Shown here piece by piece: positions 42,417-52,430 of a stretch of 64,000 bases of DNA. The DNA is from Halomonas alkalicola (GTDB lineage Bacteria > Pseudomonadota > Gammaproteobacteria > Pseudomonadales > Halomonadaceae), in assembly GCF_030704205.1 (NCBI RefSeq), contig NZ_CP131913.1, positions 620,001-684,000 on the forward strand, read 5' to 3'. Each line of letters opens with the position of its first letter. The stretch's first letter is position 1. Position numbers and translations under genes: made by a program. Under the pieces are notes generated by a model. That model saw only the letters and a program-made list of their open reading frames with translations, ran no database searches and was not told the DNA's origin.

Positions 42417-44980
42417 CGGGGCACCTCCTCGCCGAATGGCACGGTGGCAAACACATGGGAGGCGAAGGCCGGCAGCGCCACCCGCCGGCTGATCACGGCC
42501 AGCTCCAGGCTGTTGGCGCCGCTGCCGAGGGCCGCCAGGGCCTCGGCGTCCAGCAGCACCCGCCACTCGCCGTCGCCCAGCGGCCTGGCCTCGCCGCGAT
42601 GAGCAAGCGCCCCCTGGCCGTCGAACAGCAGGTAGCTCACCTCCTGGACGTCGGCCTCGGGATAGGGCTCGCCCTCCACGGTGACGCTGAGGCGAAATTC
42701 GGCGGCCTCGTGCCCCTCGGCACCGCCGGCCGCCAGGCCATTGCGAGCCCTCGGGCCTCCCGCCTCCACCACCAGGGGGCCATCGAGCACCAGTTCCGGA
42801 ATGGGCGCCGTGCTCAGTCCGAGCCAGCGGTCGGCGGGGTCGCGATACCCCTCGAAGCGGCGCAGCACCACGCTGCCCTCCACGGGATGCACCGAGTGCA
42901 GCCGATAGGGGCCGCTGCCCACCCAGAAGTGGCCGAAGGCCCCGTGCCAGGCGGCGAGGGCCTCCAGGCGCCGCTCGCGCTCGCCCGGCGCGATCCACTC
43001 GCTCATGGCCACCTCGTGGGGCAGCTCGCTGGCCTCCCTGGCCTGATCCAGCAGCCGTGCCAGTGCCGGCAGGCTGGGGCCGGCCACCAGGCTCAGCCAG
43101 TCGACCCGGTGGCGATCGGCCTTGTTGGAGGAGAAGGCCAGCTCGCCGCGGCGCTCGCCGAGAATGCCCAGCATCAGCACGTGCCAGGGCAGCGGGCTCG
43201 GCGCCCGGGCGGCGACGATGCTCTCGGCATCGGGGAAGATCTGGTCGCTGTAGACCTCGATCACCAGGGGCTCGGTGGAGAGGATCCGCCAGCCGCGGAA
43301 GTGGCGGCGGAAGGCCTCGAAGGTGGCCAGGTGGGCCGGATCGAAGAGCGGGCTCGCTTCGCTTGCGCGCTCGAAGTCGAGAATCCAGGGCAGCACGAAG
43401 TCCGCCGGCGTCAGCCAGGAGCCGTCATGCCAGCGGTGGGCGAAGAGGTCATCGTCGTAGTGGACCCGCACCCGGGTGCGGGCGGTGAGCCCCTCGGGAT
43501 GGGCCTCCTCGGCGGTGATGAAACGACCGTAGAGGACATCCCAGTCGACCCAGGCGTCGTCGGGCACCCGGATCTGCGCCTCCCGGGTCACCGTCAGCCA
43601 GTCCAGGGTCTGCTCCACCGGCACGCCCTGCTCCACCGCCACCTCGGCGCGGGCGATGCGCTGGGGGTGGTAGAGCCCGGTGTAGGGATCGGGCAGCACC
43701 ACGGGGTCCTGGGTGGCGCGGGTGATCATGCGGTCGAAGGCCCAGTTGCTGCCGGCCACCGGGTTCCAGGGCTCGCCCAGCAGCCCCGGCAGCCCCACCA
43801 CCATGCGCCCGCCGAGGCGGTCGGTGTAGCGCAGGGTGTAGGGCCACAGCGCGGAGCCCGAGACCCCGCCGGCCAGATCCGCGGCCACCTCGACGTTGGC
43901 GGCCCGCGCCGAGGCGTTGAGCTGGTCCACCAGCCATACCCGGGAGGAGTCCGCCAGGGCCAGCGCCAGGGCCTCGGCCATCATCGCCTGGCGCTCCTCC
44001 CAGCTCTGGTAGTCGCGCCGCGACAGCCGATCGGCGAGCGCATCGAACTCGGGCGCAGGGCGGTAGGCCTGCCACAGCGGCTCGGCGCGCCCGCGGGGGG
44101 TGTAGTAGAAGCTGAAGTTGTCGGCCTGGTCGCGCTGGATCACGATGGAGATCCAGGCGCCGGTATAGAGGTGCCAGTGGCCGGCGGCGGGATCCGTGGC
44201 GATCCAGAGCCTGGAGGCCTCCTCGGCGGTGCGGTAGCGCCGTTCCACCTCGAAGCCGAGCTCCTGCAGCAGGTTGGCGAGATAGTCCCCCACCCGGCGG
44301 CGCTCGTCCTCGGTGCGGATCAGCAGGCGCAGGCGCACCCGTTCGCCGCGCCAGGTCCAGCGCCCACCCTCGCGCTCGGCGCCCAGCTCGCGCATGCCGG
44401 CATCGATGGCGGCGCGGGCCCGCTCGGGGTCGTGGGCATAGTAGAGCTCCAGCGCCCGGGCCACCTCGGCGAGCCGCGAGTAGTCGGGAAAGGCGGTGGA
44501 GAGCGGCAGGGTGCGCGGCACGGCCAGGCCGCCATAGAGCTCCTCGGCGACGTGGCGACGGTCGATCAGCCAGTTGAGCGCCTCGCGGATCTCGGGCAGG
44601 GCGAAGGGGTTGAGGCTGCCATCGGCAAGGATCGGCCCGGCGGGGTTGAGGGTCAGCTCGCTGGACGTGCCGAAGGCCAGGTCATGATCGGCATGGACGG
44701 AGTCGCGCAGCCGGTTGACCACCGTGGGGCTCGAGATCCCCTGGCTGAAGAGCTGGTGACTGCCCGACTCGATCAGCCCGGTGACCCGGCCGATATCGGT
44801 CTCGCGCAGGAAGACGATCTCGTCGAGCAGTGCCCCGCGCCGCCCGGCCAGGGCCTCGCGGTCGAGCTCGACGTCCAGGCGCGGCGGCTCCCGCCCGGGC
44901 CTGTCCCCCGCTGGCCACAGCGCCACCCCCACTGCCGCGGCCAACAGCAGCGCGCTGATGCCGAGTCCCACGCCTCTCAT
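42413..44980 (-). CDS. Large family-5-type ABC substrate-binding protein
   Basis: The 855-residue periplasmic protein is much longer than the usual 500-600 residues of SBP_bac_5 proteins. A signal or anchor helix covers about residues 5-24, with no lipobox cysteine. Family-5 features include FALPEIREALNWLIDRRHVAEELYGG and, in the C-terminal half, HDGSWLTPADFVLPWILDFERASEASPLFD. The middle and last 150 residues (beta-rich, EFRLSVTVEGEPYPEADVQEVSYLLFDGQ) look like extra domains. It is the first gene of the operon and defines the substrate, which I cannot name; peptides, opines or oligosaccharides are possible. Confidence 0.85.
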   Translation of the reverse strand: MRGVGLGISALLLAAAVGVALWPAGDRPGREPPRLDVELDREALAGRRGALLDEIVFLRETDIGRVTGLIESGSHQLFSQGISSPTVVNRLRDSVHADHDLAFGTSSELTLNPAGPILADGSLNPFALPEIREALNWLIDRRHVAEELYGGLAVPRTLPLSTAFPDYSRLAEVARALELYYAHDPERARAAIDAGMRELGAEREGGRWTWRGERVRLRLLIRTEDERRRVGDYLANLLQELGFEVERRYRTAEEASRLWIATDPAAGHWHLYTGAWISIVIQRDQADNFSFYYTPRGRAEPLWQAYRPAPEFDALADRLSRRDYQSWEERQAMMAEALALALADSSRVWLVDQLNASARAANVEVAADLAGGVSGSALWPYTLRYTDRLGGRMVVGLPGLLGEPWNPVAGSNWAFDRMITRATQDPVVLPDPYTGLYHPQRIARAEVAVEQGVPVEQTLDWLTVTREAQIRVPDDAWVDWDVLYGRFITAEEAHPEGLTARTRVRVHYDDDLFAHRWHDGSWLTPADFVLPWILDFERASEASPLFDPAHLATFEAFRRHFRGWRILSTEPLVIEVYSDQIFPDAESIVAARAPSPLPWHVLMLGILGERRGELAFSSNKADRHRVDWLSLVAGPSLPALARLLDQAREASELPHEVAMSEWIAPGERERRLEALAAWHGAFGHFWVGSGPYRLHSVHPVEGSVVLRRFEGYRDPADRWLGLSTAPIPELVLDGPLVVEAGGPRARNGLAAGGAEGHEAAEFRLSVTVEGEPYPEADVQEVSYLLFDGQGALAHRGEARPLGDGEWRVLLDAEALAALGSGANSLELAVISRRVALPAFASHVFATVPFGEEVPR

Positions 44981-45068
44981 GATGTCATCCCTGCTTCCGA
45001 CCAGGCCTCAGGGCTACACTTTGACCGAGCCGGGGCAGCGAGGAAACCGCGCCGCAGCGGTCGGCGTT

Positions 45069-46295
45069 TCAACGCTTGCGCCCGCGCAGCACCAGGTTGC
45101 GAGGGGTGAGCTCCCGGGGACAGAAGGTGCCGAGCTCCACCGCATAGCCGGCCTCCTCCAGGAAGGCCGCACGATCCAGCACCAGCCACACCTCCAGGGG
45201 GCGGCGGAAGAGGTGGCGGGCGAGATCCAGACGGGCGACCTCCCGCTGGCGCCGCCAGCCGGCGTCCTCGTGGGCGCGCCAGTCGACCCCCGCGGGCAGC
45301 GCGATGCCCTTCTGCTGCGCCGCCCAGTGGCAGAAGCCCTCGAAGGTCGCGGGCATCTGGCCGTAGGCGAGGCTCGGCACCGGCAGGTAGGCATCGACAC
45401 CGCGCACCTCGCGCTGCAGCCGATCGAAGCCGAGGCGCCAGGCGCCGGCCCGCTCCCGGTGGCGCTGCACGCCACGGGGGGCGGTGACCGTCTCCTGCAC
45501 GGCCAGGGCCAGGTCATCCCGTTCGAGCACCAGGCCCCGGGCCTCGGCGAGGGCGCGCCCCCTGGTGGAAAGCGGCCGGTAGCGGTCGTCCGCGGTGCGC
45601 TGGTAGCAGCAGGGCGCCAGGGTCACGGCACTGCCCGCCGCCGCGGCGAGCGTGAGCAGCCGACGGTGCAGGTCGCCGCAGGCGTGCAGCGCCGCCACCC
45701 GGGTCCGGTCGTCCAGCCACGCCGCGGCGTTCTCGGCCATGACGTCCTGCTCCCGCAGCGTCACCCGAGCGCCCTGCCGCTGGGCCAGGGCGCGGCCCGC
45801 CTCGCACAGCGCCGGCTGCCACTCCAGGGCGGTCACCTCGATGCCATGATGCCGCGACAGGGCCCGGGCCAGGTGCCCCTTGCCGGCGCACCACTCCACC
45901 AGCGACTCGGCCTGGGCGACCTCGACCTGGGGCAGAAAGGCCTGTACCTGGCGCCACTTGCGCCCCCCCACCTGTTCTCCCCAGGCCTCGGGCAGTTCCT
46001 CGGCCAGTACCCCGCCCTGCGCCTCCATCGCCGGCAGGGCCACCAGCCAAGCCAGCTCATCCACGGGCAGCCAGGCGGCCAGGGGGGAGTCCGTGAAGGG
46101 GTCCTCCTGCAGACGCGCCACCTCGGCGTCAGTGAGCGCCAGCAGCGCCTCGGCAAGCCCCGGCCAGCGCGCCTGCCAGGGCAGCCGCGGGTGCTGGAAG
46201 GGCAGGCAGCGCCACAGCGACTGCCATTCGGCCAACCGTTCGGCCAGGCCGGTGAAGCGTTCGGCCAGGCCGGTGAAGCGTTCGAGGTGCGTCAT
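45069..46295 (-). CDS. METTL25/RRNAD1-like SAM methyltransferase
   Basis: The protein has about 408 residues and a central methyltransferase core (LVEWCAGKGHLARALSRHHG for SAM binding; VAALHACGDLHRRLL; VTLAPCCYQ). The CCY motif is typical of the METTL25/RRNAD1-like group, whose bacterial members are uncharacterised. The ATG at 46295 avoids overlap with the upstream gene; in-frame ATGs at 46316 and 46334 are possible and no start has a clear ribosome binding site. Near the N-terminus FTGLAER is repeated through an exact 21-bp duplication. Confidence 0.8.
   Translation of the reverse strand: MTHLERFTGLAERFTGLAERLAEWQSLWRCLPFQHPRLPWQARWPGLAEALLALTDAEVARLQEDPFTDSPLAAWLPVDELAWLVALPAMEAQGGVLAEELPEAWGEQVGGRKWRQVQAFLPQVEVAQAESLVEWCAGKGHLARALSRHHGIEVTALEWQPALCEAGRALAQRQGARVTLREQDVMAENAAAWLDDRTRVAALHACGDLHRRLLTLAAAAGSAVTLAPCCYQRTADDRYRPLSTRGRALAEARGLVLERDDLALAVQETVTAPRGVQRHRERAGAWRLGFDRLQREVRGVDAYLPVPSLAYGQMPATFEGFCHWAAQQKGIALPAGVDWRAHEDAGWRRQREVARLDLARHLFRRPLEVWLVLDRAAFLEEAGYAVELGTFCPRELTPRNLVLRGRKR
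46237..46278. repeat. 21-bp exact in-frame tandem duplication in methyltransferase gene
   Basis: The unit at 46237-46257 is repeated exactly at 46258-46278 and encodes FTGLAER twice near the N-terminus of the METTL25-like protein. Confidence 0.88.
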
Positions 46296-46305
46296 GGGCC
46301 AGGGG

Positions 46306-46656
46306 TCAGATGGCATTGCGCAGCCCCAGCTCATAGGGGTGCGGGTCCAGGTAGGTCTGGCGGCGGATATACTCCGAGCCGTGGCGCTTCAGGTAGTGCG
46401 CCAGCAGGCGGATCGGCACCGCCAGGGCCACATGCCCCTGGCGATACTCCTCGATGGCGGCGAGCAGGTCCTGGCGTGTCTCGCCGTCCAGGGCCTCCTT
46501 GAGGTAGCCGAAGACGTGCATCAGGGAGCACTCCCCGAGCACCTCCAGGCAGTAGCGCGACCGCTTGTGGCCGCCGTTGTAACGCACCTGCTCGCCCATC
46601 AGGCAGGCACTGATCCCCACCGGAATGCCCGCCCCGTTCGACACCGCCTCGCTCAT
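46306..46656 (-). CDS. DUF523/DUF1722 (YbgA-like) protein with internal deletion
   Basis: The 116-residue frame starts like a DUF523 protein (VGISACLMGEQVRYNGGHKRSRYCLEVLGE). It then jumps directly to the end of a DUF1722/YbgA domain (SLMHVFGYLKEALDGETRQDLLAAIEEYRQGHVALAVPIRLLAHYL...YLDPHPYELGLRNAI). Full-length DUF523-DUF1722 proteins are about 320 residues, so roughly 200 residues are missing at an in-frame junction near residue 42 (LGE/CSL). The full-length family has no firmly known reaction; some members are linked to DNA photolyase genes. This remnant is probably not functional in the usual way. Confidence 0.8.
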   Translation of the reverse strand: MSEAVSNGAGIPVGISACLMGEQVRYNGGHKRSRYCLEVLGECSLMHVFGYLKEALDGETRQDLLAAIEEYRQGHVALAVPIRLLAHYLKRHGSEYIRRQTYLDPHPYELGLRNAI

Positions 46657-46802
46657 GCTCGCCTCCCTCGATCATCGCTGCGGGGGGTGACGCCCCGCCA
46701 TTGAGACATGATTGTGACACGACGGCCGCCGCCCGGCATGGTGCCCGGCGGTGTGATATAACGCGCAATCGGGATTCCATCGTTGCCCACAGGGAGGATG
46801 CC

Positions 46803-47126
46803 ATGGGCCGCTTCGTCTTCACTCTCGCCATGCTCGCCGGCCTGGCCTACGCCGGCCTTTATGTCTATTACGGCCATGCCGCCCGGCAGGCCATCGAGGA
46901 GCAGCTGGAGGCCCGCGGGCTGACGGCCATCGAGGTGCAGAGCCTCGACTACGGGCTGCTCGCGCCGGTGAGCCAGGCGGCACAGGTCGCCGTCGGCATC
47001 CGCTATCGCGGCGCCGAGGCCACCCTCGACGTTCGCGTGCTCGGCCATCCGCTCTTCTCGGACGAGGTCCGCCTGGAACTGGATGGCCTGCAGGCCCTGC
47101 GACTCAGCATCGGGCTGGGGGGCTGA
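46803..47126 (+). CDS. Hypothetical protein with N-terminal membrane anchor
   Basis: The 107-residue protein has one N-terminal hydrophobic helix (FVFTLAMLAGLAYAGLYVYYG). A soluble domain of about 80 residues follows, with alternating hydrophobic pattern (IEVQSLDYGLLAPVSQAAQVAVGIRYRG, LDVRVLGHPLFSDEVRLELDGL) suggesting beta-strands outside the cytoplasm. No family recognised. The ATG at 46803 has AGGGAGGA upstream. It lies 100 bp before ppiC in the same direction. Confidence 0.7.
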   Translation: MGRFVFTLAMLAGLAYAGLYVYYGHAARQAIEEQLEARGLTAIEVQSLDYGLLAPVSQAAQVAVGIRYRGAEATLDVRVLGHPLFSDEVRLELDGLQALRLSIGLGG

Positions 47127-47226
47127 GCCGGGGTTGCGGCCTGCCCCCGGGCAGGGTCATGCTATCCTCGCCGTGACCGGCCGGCGCCCCCGCCGGCCCC
47201 CGAGAGCCAACCTTCAGGAGACTTCC

Positions 47227-47505
47227 ATGGCCAAGGCAACCGCGCGTCATATTCTGGTGAACAGCAAGGAGAAGTGCGAGGCCCTCAAGGCCGAGATCGA
47301 GGGCGGTCGCGACTTCGCCGAGGTGGCCCGCGAGAACTCCACCTGCCCCTCCAGCCGCCAGGGCGGCGACCTCGGCAGCTTCGGCCCGGGCCAGATGGTC
47401 CGCGAGTTCGACGAGGTGGTCTTCTCCGGCGAGCTGAACAAGGTGCACGGACCGGTGAAGACCCAGTTCGGCTACCACCTGCTGGAGATCACCAGCCGCA
47501 GCTGA
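47227..47505 (+). CDS. ppiC: Parvulin-type peptidyl-prolyl isomerase PpiC
   Basis: The 92-residue single-domain parvulin reads ATARHILVNSKEKCEALKAEIEGGRDFAEVARENSTCPSSRQGGDLGSF and ends GPVKTQFGYHLLEI. It matches E. coli PpiC (93 residues) in length and motifs and would catalyse cis-trans isomerisation of peptidyl-prolyl bonds in the cytoplasm. CAGGAG precedes the ATG, and a strong terminator follows the stop. Confidence 0.95.
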   Translation: MAKATARHILVNSKEKCEALKAEIEGGRDFAEVARENSTCPSSRQGGDLGSFGPGQMVREFDEVVFSGELNKVHGPVKTQFGYHLLEITSRS

Positions 47506-47526
47506 TCGCCTGCCGTGCTGGATGAC

Positions 47527-47558
47527 GCCGCGCATGGGCCACCCTGCGCGGCTTTTTT
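47527..47558 (+). terminator. Rho-independent terminator after ppiC
   Basis: GCCGCGCA pairs with TGCGCGGC around a 10-base loop and is followed by six T residues (47553-47558), 21 bp after the ppiC stop. Confidence 0.92.
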
Positions 47559-47634
47559 CTTGTACAAGCCCTGTATCATACGGAGAGTCGCGCTAGGATG
47601 GAGGGCATCATCGAACCCGCCACAGGAGCCAGGC

Positions 47635-48572
<938 letters not shown>

Positions 48573-48576
<4 letters not shown>

Positions 48577-49334
48577 ACCTGCAGTCCGTGAAGACCCTCT
48601 ATCTCGCCGAGATGGCGCGCAGCCTGCGCACCGTACTGCAGAGCATCGTCTCGCCGGTGATCTCCACCTCGCTCTACTTCGTGGTGTTCGGCGCGGCCAT
48701 CGGCACGCGGATCAGCGAGGTCAACGGCGTGAGCTACGGCGCCTTCATCGTGCCCGGGCTGATCATGCTGATGCTGCTGACCCAGAGCGTCTCCAACGCC
48801 TCCTTCGGGATCTTCTTCCCGCGCTTCTCGGGCTCGATCTACGAGATCCTCTCGGCGCCCATCTCCTACTGGGAGATCGTGCTCGGCTACGTGGGCGCGG
48901 CGGCCACCAAGTCCATCGCCCTGGGGCTGATCGTGCTGGTCACCGCGCGACTGTTCGTGCCCTACTCGATCGCGCACCCGCTGATGATGGTGCTCTTCCT
49001 GCTGCTCACCGCGGTGACCTTCAGCCTGCTGGGCTTCATCATCGGCATCTGGGCCGACGGCTTCGAGAAGCTGCAGCTGGTGCCGCTGCTGGTGATCACC
49101 CCGCTCACCTTCCTTGGCGGCACCTTCTACTCCATCGACATGCTGCCGCCCTTCTGGCAGGCGGTGACCCTGGCCAACCCGGTGGTCTACCTGGTGAGCG
49201 GCTTCCGCTGGAGCTTCTACGGCATCAGCGACGTCAGCCCGGTGATCAGCCTCGCCATGATCCTGCTGTTCCTGACCGCGGCACTCGCGGTGGTGGAGCG
49301 GATCTTCCGCACGGGGTACCGGCTCAAGCCGTGA
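48573..49334 (+). CDS. ABC-2 type permease (YadH-like)
   Basis: The 253-residue membrane protein of six helices has the ABC-2 motifs [17 protein letters not shown] and [37 protein letters not shown]. It forms the membrane part of the exporter with the preceding ATPase. It overlaps that gene by four bases. Length matches YadH of E. coli. Confidence 0.92.
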
Positions 49335-49400
49335 TCGGGTATCGACTCGCGAGCCGGCCGGGTATCATCGCCGCCCTCGCCCACTCTCGCAGGAGGCCCC

Positions 49401-50399
49401 ATGCCGATCCTCAACGCCATCGTCCATCGTATCGAGAAACCCGGTGACGCCACGGCCAGGCTGGTCGCGGCCGAGGCGACGCTGCCCCACACCGATACCC
49501 TGGACGCCCTGCTGGAGGGACTCAACAAGGCCTACCACGGCAAGGGCAAGGCGTGGGGCCACTTCGCCGTTGAAGGCACCGAACAGGCGTCGCCGCTGGC
49601 CGCGGAGCTGGCCGACTACCTGGCCGATGGCCGCGACTTCGTCGCCCTGACCCGGGCCATCGGCGAGCGCCTGACCACCCTGCTCGATGCCCACCTCTCG
49701 GTATCCGGTGACCTGGTCGTGCTGGAGACCCGATTCGGTGACGGGCACTTCCTCACCCTCGCCCTGCTCCACCACCGCGAAGGCTTCGCGGTGGACCCGC
49801 AGCTGGCCCTGGTGCCGGCCCGCCAGCTCAACCTGGCCCAGATGAGCCTGGCGGCCCGCATCGACCTCGCCCAGTGGCAGGCCGGAGACTCGCGACAGTA
49901 CCTCTCCTGGACCCGCGACCGGGGAGGCAAGGCCCTGGCCGAAGGATTTGCCGCCCTGCTCGGCGCCGTGGAGGGCGTGGACGCCTCCGGCGAGACGCGC
50001 ACCCTGCTCAAGGCGTTCAGCGACTACGTGGAGAAGGAGGACCTGGCCGAGGAAGCGAGCCGCGAAAAGACGTCTGCGCTGATCGACTATGCCAGCGACC
50101 AGGCCAGCCGCGGCGAGCCCATCACCCTGGAGGAGCTCTCGGAGGTGCTCGATGAGCAGCAGCCCAGGGCCTTCTATGACCACATTCGTCATGCCGACTA
50201 CGGCCTCTCTCCGGAGATCCCGCCAGACCGCAAGACCCTCAACCAGTTTCGCCGCTTCACCGGCCGCGCCGCGGGGGTCTCGATCAGCTTCGACTCCCAC
50301 CTGCTCGGCTCCAGCGTGGAGTATGACGAGGCCACCGACCGGTTGATCATCAAGCAGGTACCCAAGCAGCTGAGGGAACAGCTCAAGCGCCAGGGCTGA
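49401..50399 (+). CDS. yejK: Nucleoid-associated protein YejK (NdpA)
   Basis: The 332-residue protein matches the YejK/NdpA family along its length (MPILNAIVHRIEK at the start, GDGHFLTLALLHHREGFAV in the middle, FRRFTGRAAGVSISFDSHLLG near the end). E. coli YejK is a nucleoid protein that binds topoisomerase subunits. GGAGG precedes the ATG. The gene follows the ABC-2 exporter by 66 bp. Confidence 0.93.
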   Translation: MPILNAIVHRIEKPGDATARLVAAEATLPHTDTLDALLEGLNKAYHGKGKAWGHFAVEGTEQASPLAAELADYLADGRDFVALTRAIGERLTTLLDAHLSVSGDLVVLETRFGDGHFLTLALLHHREGFAVDPQLALVPARQLNLAQMSLAARIDLAQWQAGDSRQYLSWTRDRGGKALAEGFAALLGAVEGVDASGETRTLLKAFSDYVEKEDLAEEASREKTSALIDYASDQASRGEPITLEELSEVLDEQQPRAFYDHIRHADYGLSPEIPPDRKTLNQFRRFTGRAAGVSISFDSHLLGSSVEYDEATDRLIIKQVPKQLREQLKRQG

Positions 50400-50417
50400 G
50401 CGCTCTCATCCTCCCTC

Positions 50418-50446
50418 TGTAGGCGATGGCTTACAGCCAATGTAGG
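50418..50446. repeat. Possible REP-like palindrome downstream of yejK
   Basis: TGTAGGCGATGGCTTACAGCCAATGTAGG has the stem TGGCT-TAC-AGCCA between two TGTAGG motifs, similar in design to the REP-like element at 19021. Confidence 0.45.
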
Positions 50447-50531
50447 CAATTGCTGGCACTTGCCGTCCACCGCTGGCAGCCCCGGGCTTTCAGGGCCAAG
50501 CTGCACCAGATAACCAAGCGATGAGGCCACG

Positions 50532-51907
50532 GTGCTCGTGACGAGCCCGGTACGCGAGGCATCTGGCATGCGGCAACTGGTGGGAGAGGCGGGTCTGCTG
50601 AACTGGCAGGCGGAGTTCAGGGACCCGGCACTGGAGGCACTGTTCAAGCGCTCGATCCTGGCACACCACGCCTGCCAGCTGCGCCTGGCGCTGTGCCTGA
50701 TCGCCGGGCTCTTCCTGGCCTTCGCAGCGGCGGACTACAGCGTGCTGGGGCTCGGGGGGGACTTCTTCATCCTGCTCGTCGCTCGTCTGGCCACCGTGGC
50801 CGCCTGCCTGGCCGTAGCGCTGGCGGTGTGGCGCAGGCCGGGGGTGGCCCACAGGGTGTTGCCGGTCAACCTGGTCAGCCTGCTGTGCCTCTCCGTCATA
50901 CTGATGACCATCCTGCTGCGCCCCATCCATACCGGCATCCACGTCGCCTCCCTGGTGGTGGCGAGCATGGCGCTCTACCTCTTCCTCCCCAACCGGTTGC
51001 CCTGGATGCTCGCCGGCAACGCCTATCTGCTGGCCGGTTTCCTGACGGTTTCGCTGGTGGGCTCCAGCCTACCCCCGATGCTGGTGATGACCAGCCTGCT
51101 GCTGCTGCTGTTCGTCAATCTGCTGGGCTGGCTGACGATCCTCCATCTCAAGCGCCTCAAGCGCGAGCAGTTCGCGCTCCTGCTGGAAGAGCGGCATATC
51201 AATCGCCGCCTCAAGGAGGAGATCCGCGAACGCAAGGAACTGGAGGCACGCCTGCGCTACATGGCTTGTACCGATGGCCTGACCGGCGTCGCCAATCGGC
51301 GGCATGTCTTCGAACTGGCCGGCCAGGAGCTGCGTCGTGCCCGGCGCGACGGCACGCCGCTGTCGATCTGCATGGTCGATGTGGACCTGTTCAAGCGGCT
51401 CAACGACCTCCACGGCCATGCCGTAGGCGACATGGTGCTCACCAGCGTGGCCGGCTGCTGTCGGTCGGTGCTGAGGGAGTGCGACATTCTCGGCCGCTAC
51501 GGCGGCGAGGAGTTCGTGATCGTGCTGCCACTGGCCGACCTCGCCACCGCGGCGGCCGTGGGCGAGCGGCTGCGCGGCTGCGCCGCAGGGTCAGCGGCCT
51601 GGCGCTGCCGATGCTGGGCCAGCAGGCCCAGCTGAGTGTCACCGTGGGCATCAGCCAGATCGCGCCCGGAGAGTCACGCCTCGACCCGGTGCTGCTGCGC
51701 GCCGACCGGGCCCTCTATGCCGGCAAGGCGCGCGGCCGCAACCGCGTGGTGGTGGCCGGCTCCCCCCCGAAGGGCATGCGCTTTGACTCCCCCACCACGC
51801 TGTGGCTGCCGGAGCTAGCCGCTATGCCAGATGCGGAGATAGCCACTGACGAAGCTGAGGCCCCTGTAGCAATCCCGGCTGACGAGCCACCTCCTGGCCG
51901 TTCCTGA
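50532..51907 (+). pseudogene. Membrane diguanylate cyclase (GGDEF), frameshifted by an 8-bp duplication
   Basis: The N-terminal 190 residues hold about six hydrophobic helices of an unnamed sensor. A coiled coil follows (EERHINRRLKEEIRERKELEARL), then a GGDEF domain starting DGLTGVANRRHVF with allosteric I-site RECD five residues before GGEEF. After GERLR the frame is broken by CGGCTGCG duplicated at 51567-51582 and stops at 51635. The other frame carries the rest of the domain (LSVTVGISQIAPGE, ADRALYAGKARGRNRVVV) to 51907, overlapping trxC. An intact protein would make cyclic di-GMP. Start may be GTG 50532 or ATG 50568. Confidence 0.85.
51567..51582. repeat. 8-bp exact tandem duplication that shifts the GGDEF frame
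   Basis: CGGCTGCG occurs at 51567-51574 and 51575-51582. Removing one copy restores ERLRRRVSGLALP and the rest of the GGDEF domain. Confidence 0.93.
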
Positions 51908-52259
51908 ACACGATCAGGGTGGGAATGCTGCGGATGCCGAAGCGCCCGGCCAGGGGCTGCTGGGCCTCGGTATCGAGCTTGGCGAAGCGCATGCGCGGCT
52001 CCAGCTCGCGAGCCGCCTCGGCAAAGATCGGCGCCATCATCTTGCAGGGGCCGCACCAGGCGGCCCAGAAGTCCACCACCACCGGCAGCTCGCTGCGCTC
52101 CACCAGGGCGCGGAAGTTGGCTGACGTCAGCTCGACCGGCTCGCCGGTAAACAGCGCCTGCTTGCACCGGCCGCACTTCGGGCCGTCGTGCAGGCGCGCC
52201 TGGCTGACGCGATTGATGGCGCCGCAGTGCGGGCAGCCGAGGGTCAGGGCGTCGGACAT
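51822..52259 (-). CDS. trxC: Thioredoxin 2 (TrxC)
   Basis: The 145-residue protein has the TrxC-specific N-terminal zinc-binding region with two CxxC motifs (CPHC near residue 9, CGRC near 29). A thioredoxin domain follows with the active site [14 protein letters not shown] and cis-Pro segment SIPTLIVF. It reduces cytoplasmic protein disulfides and is induced by oxidative stress in E. coli. Its 3' end overlaps the shifted-frame tail of the diguanylate cyclase gene by 86 bp on the other strand. Confidence 0.95.
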   Translation of the reverse strand: MSDALTLGCPHCGAINRVSQARLHDGPKCGRCKQALFTGEPVELTSANFRALVERSELPVVVDFWAAWCGPCKMMAPIFAEAARELEPRMRFAKLDTEAQQPLAGRFGIRSIPTLIVFRNGQEVARQPGLLQGPQLRQWLSPHLA

Positions 52260-52430
52260 GGGGGCTCCGGGTCGGGGTCATTGATCTCGACTATGGCGCC
52301 TGGCCCCTCCCCCTTCAAGCGTCACCGCATCGCGCAGCCGGCCACGCTGCCTGCCATGCCCTGCGAGGGCCTTGCCGGACGGCCATCGTCGGCACATGCT
52401 ATCTCCCTCTTCCGCCTGCCGAGATCCGCG

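Noticed and set aside
47559..47568. CTTGTACAAG palindrome before the YadG-like gene as an operator
   Set aside because: It lies immediately after the ppiC terminator T-tract, occurs once, and has no regulator nearby; chance is likely.
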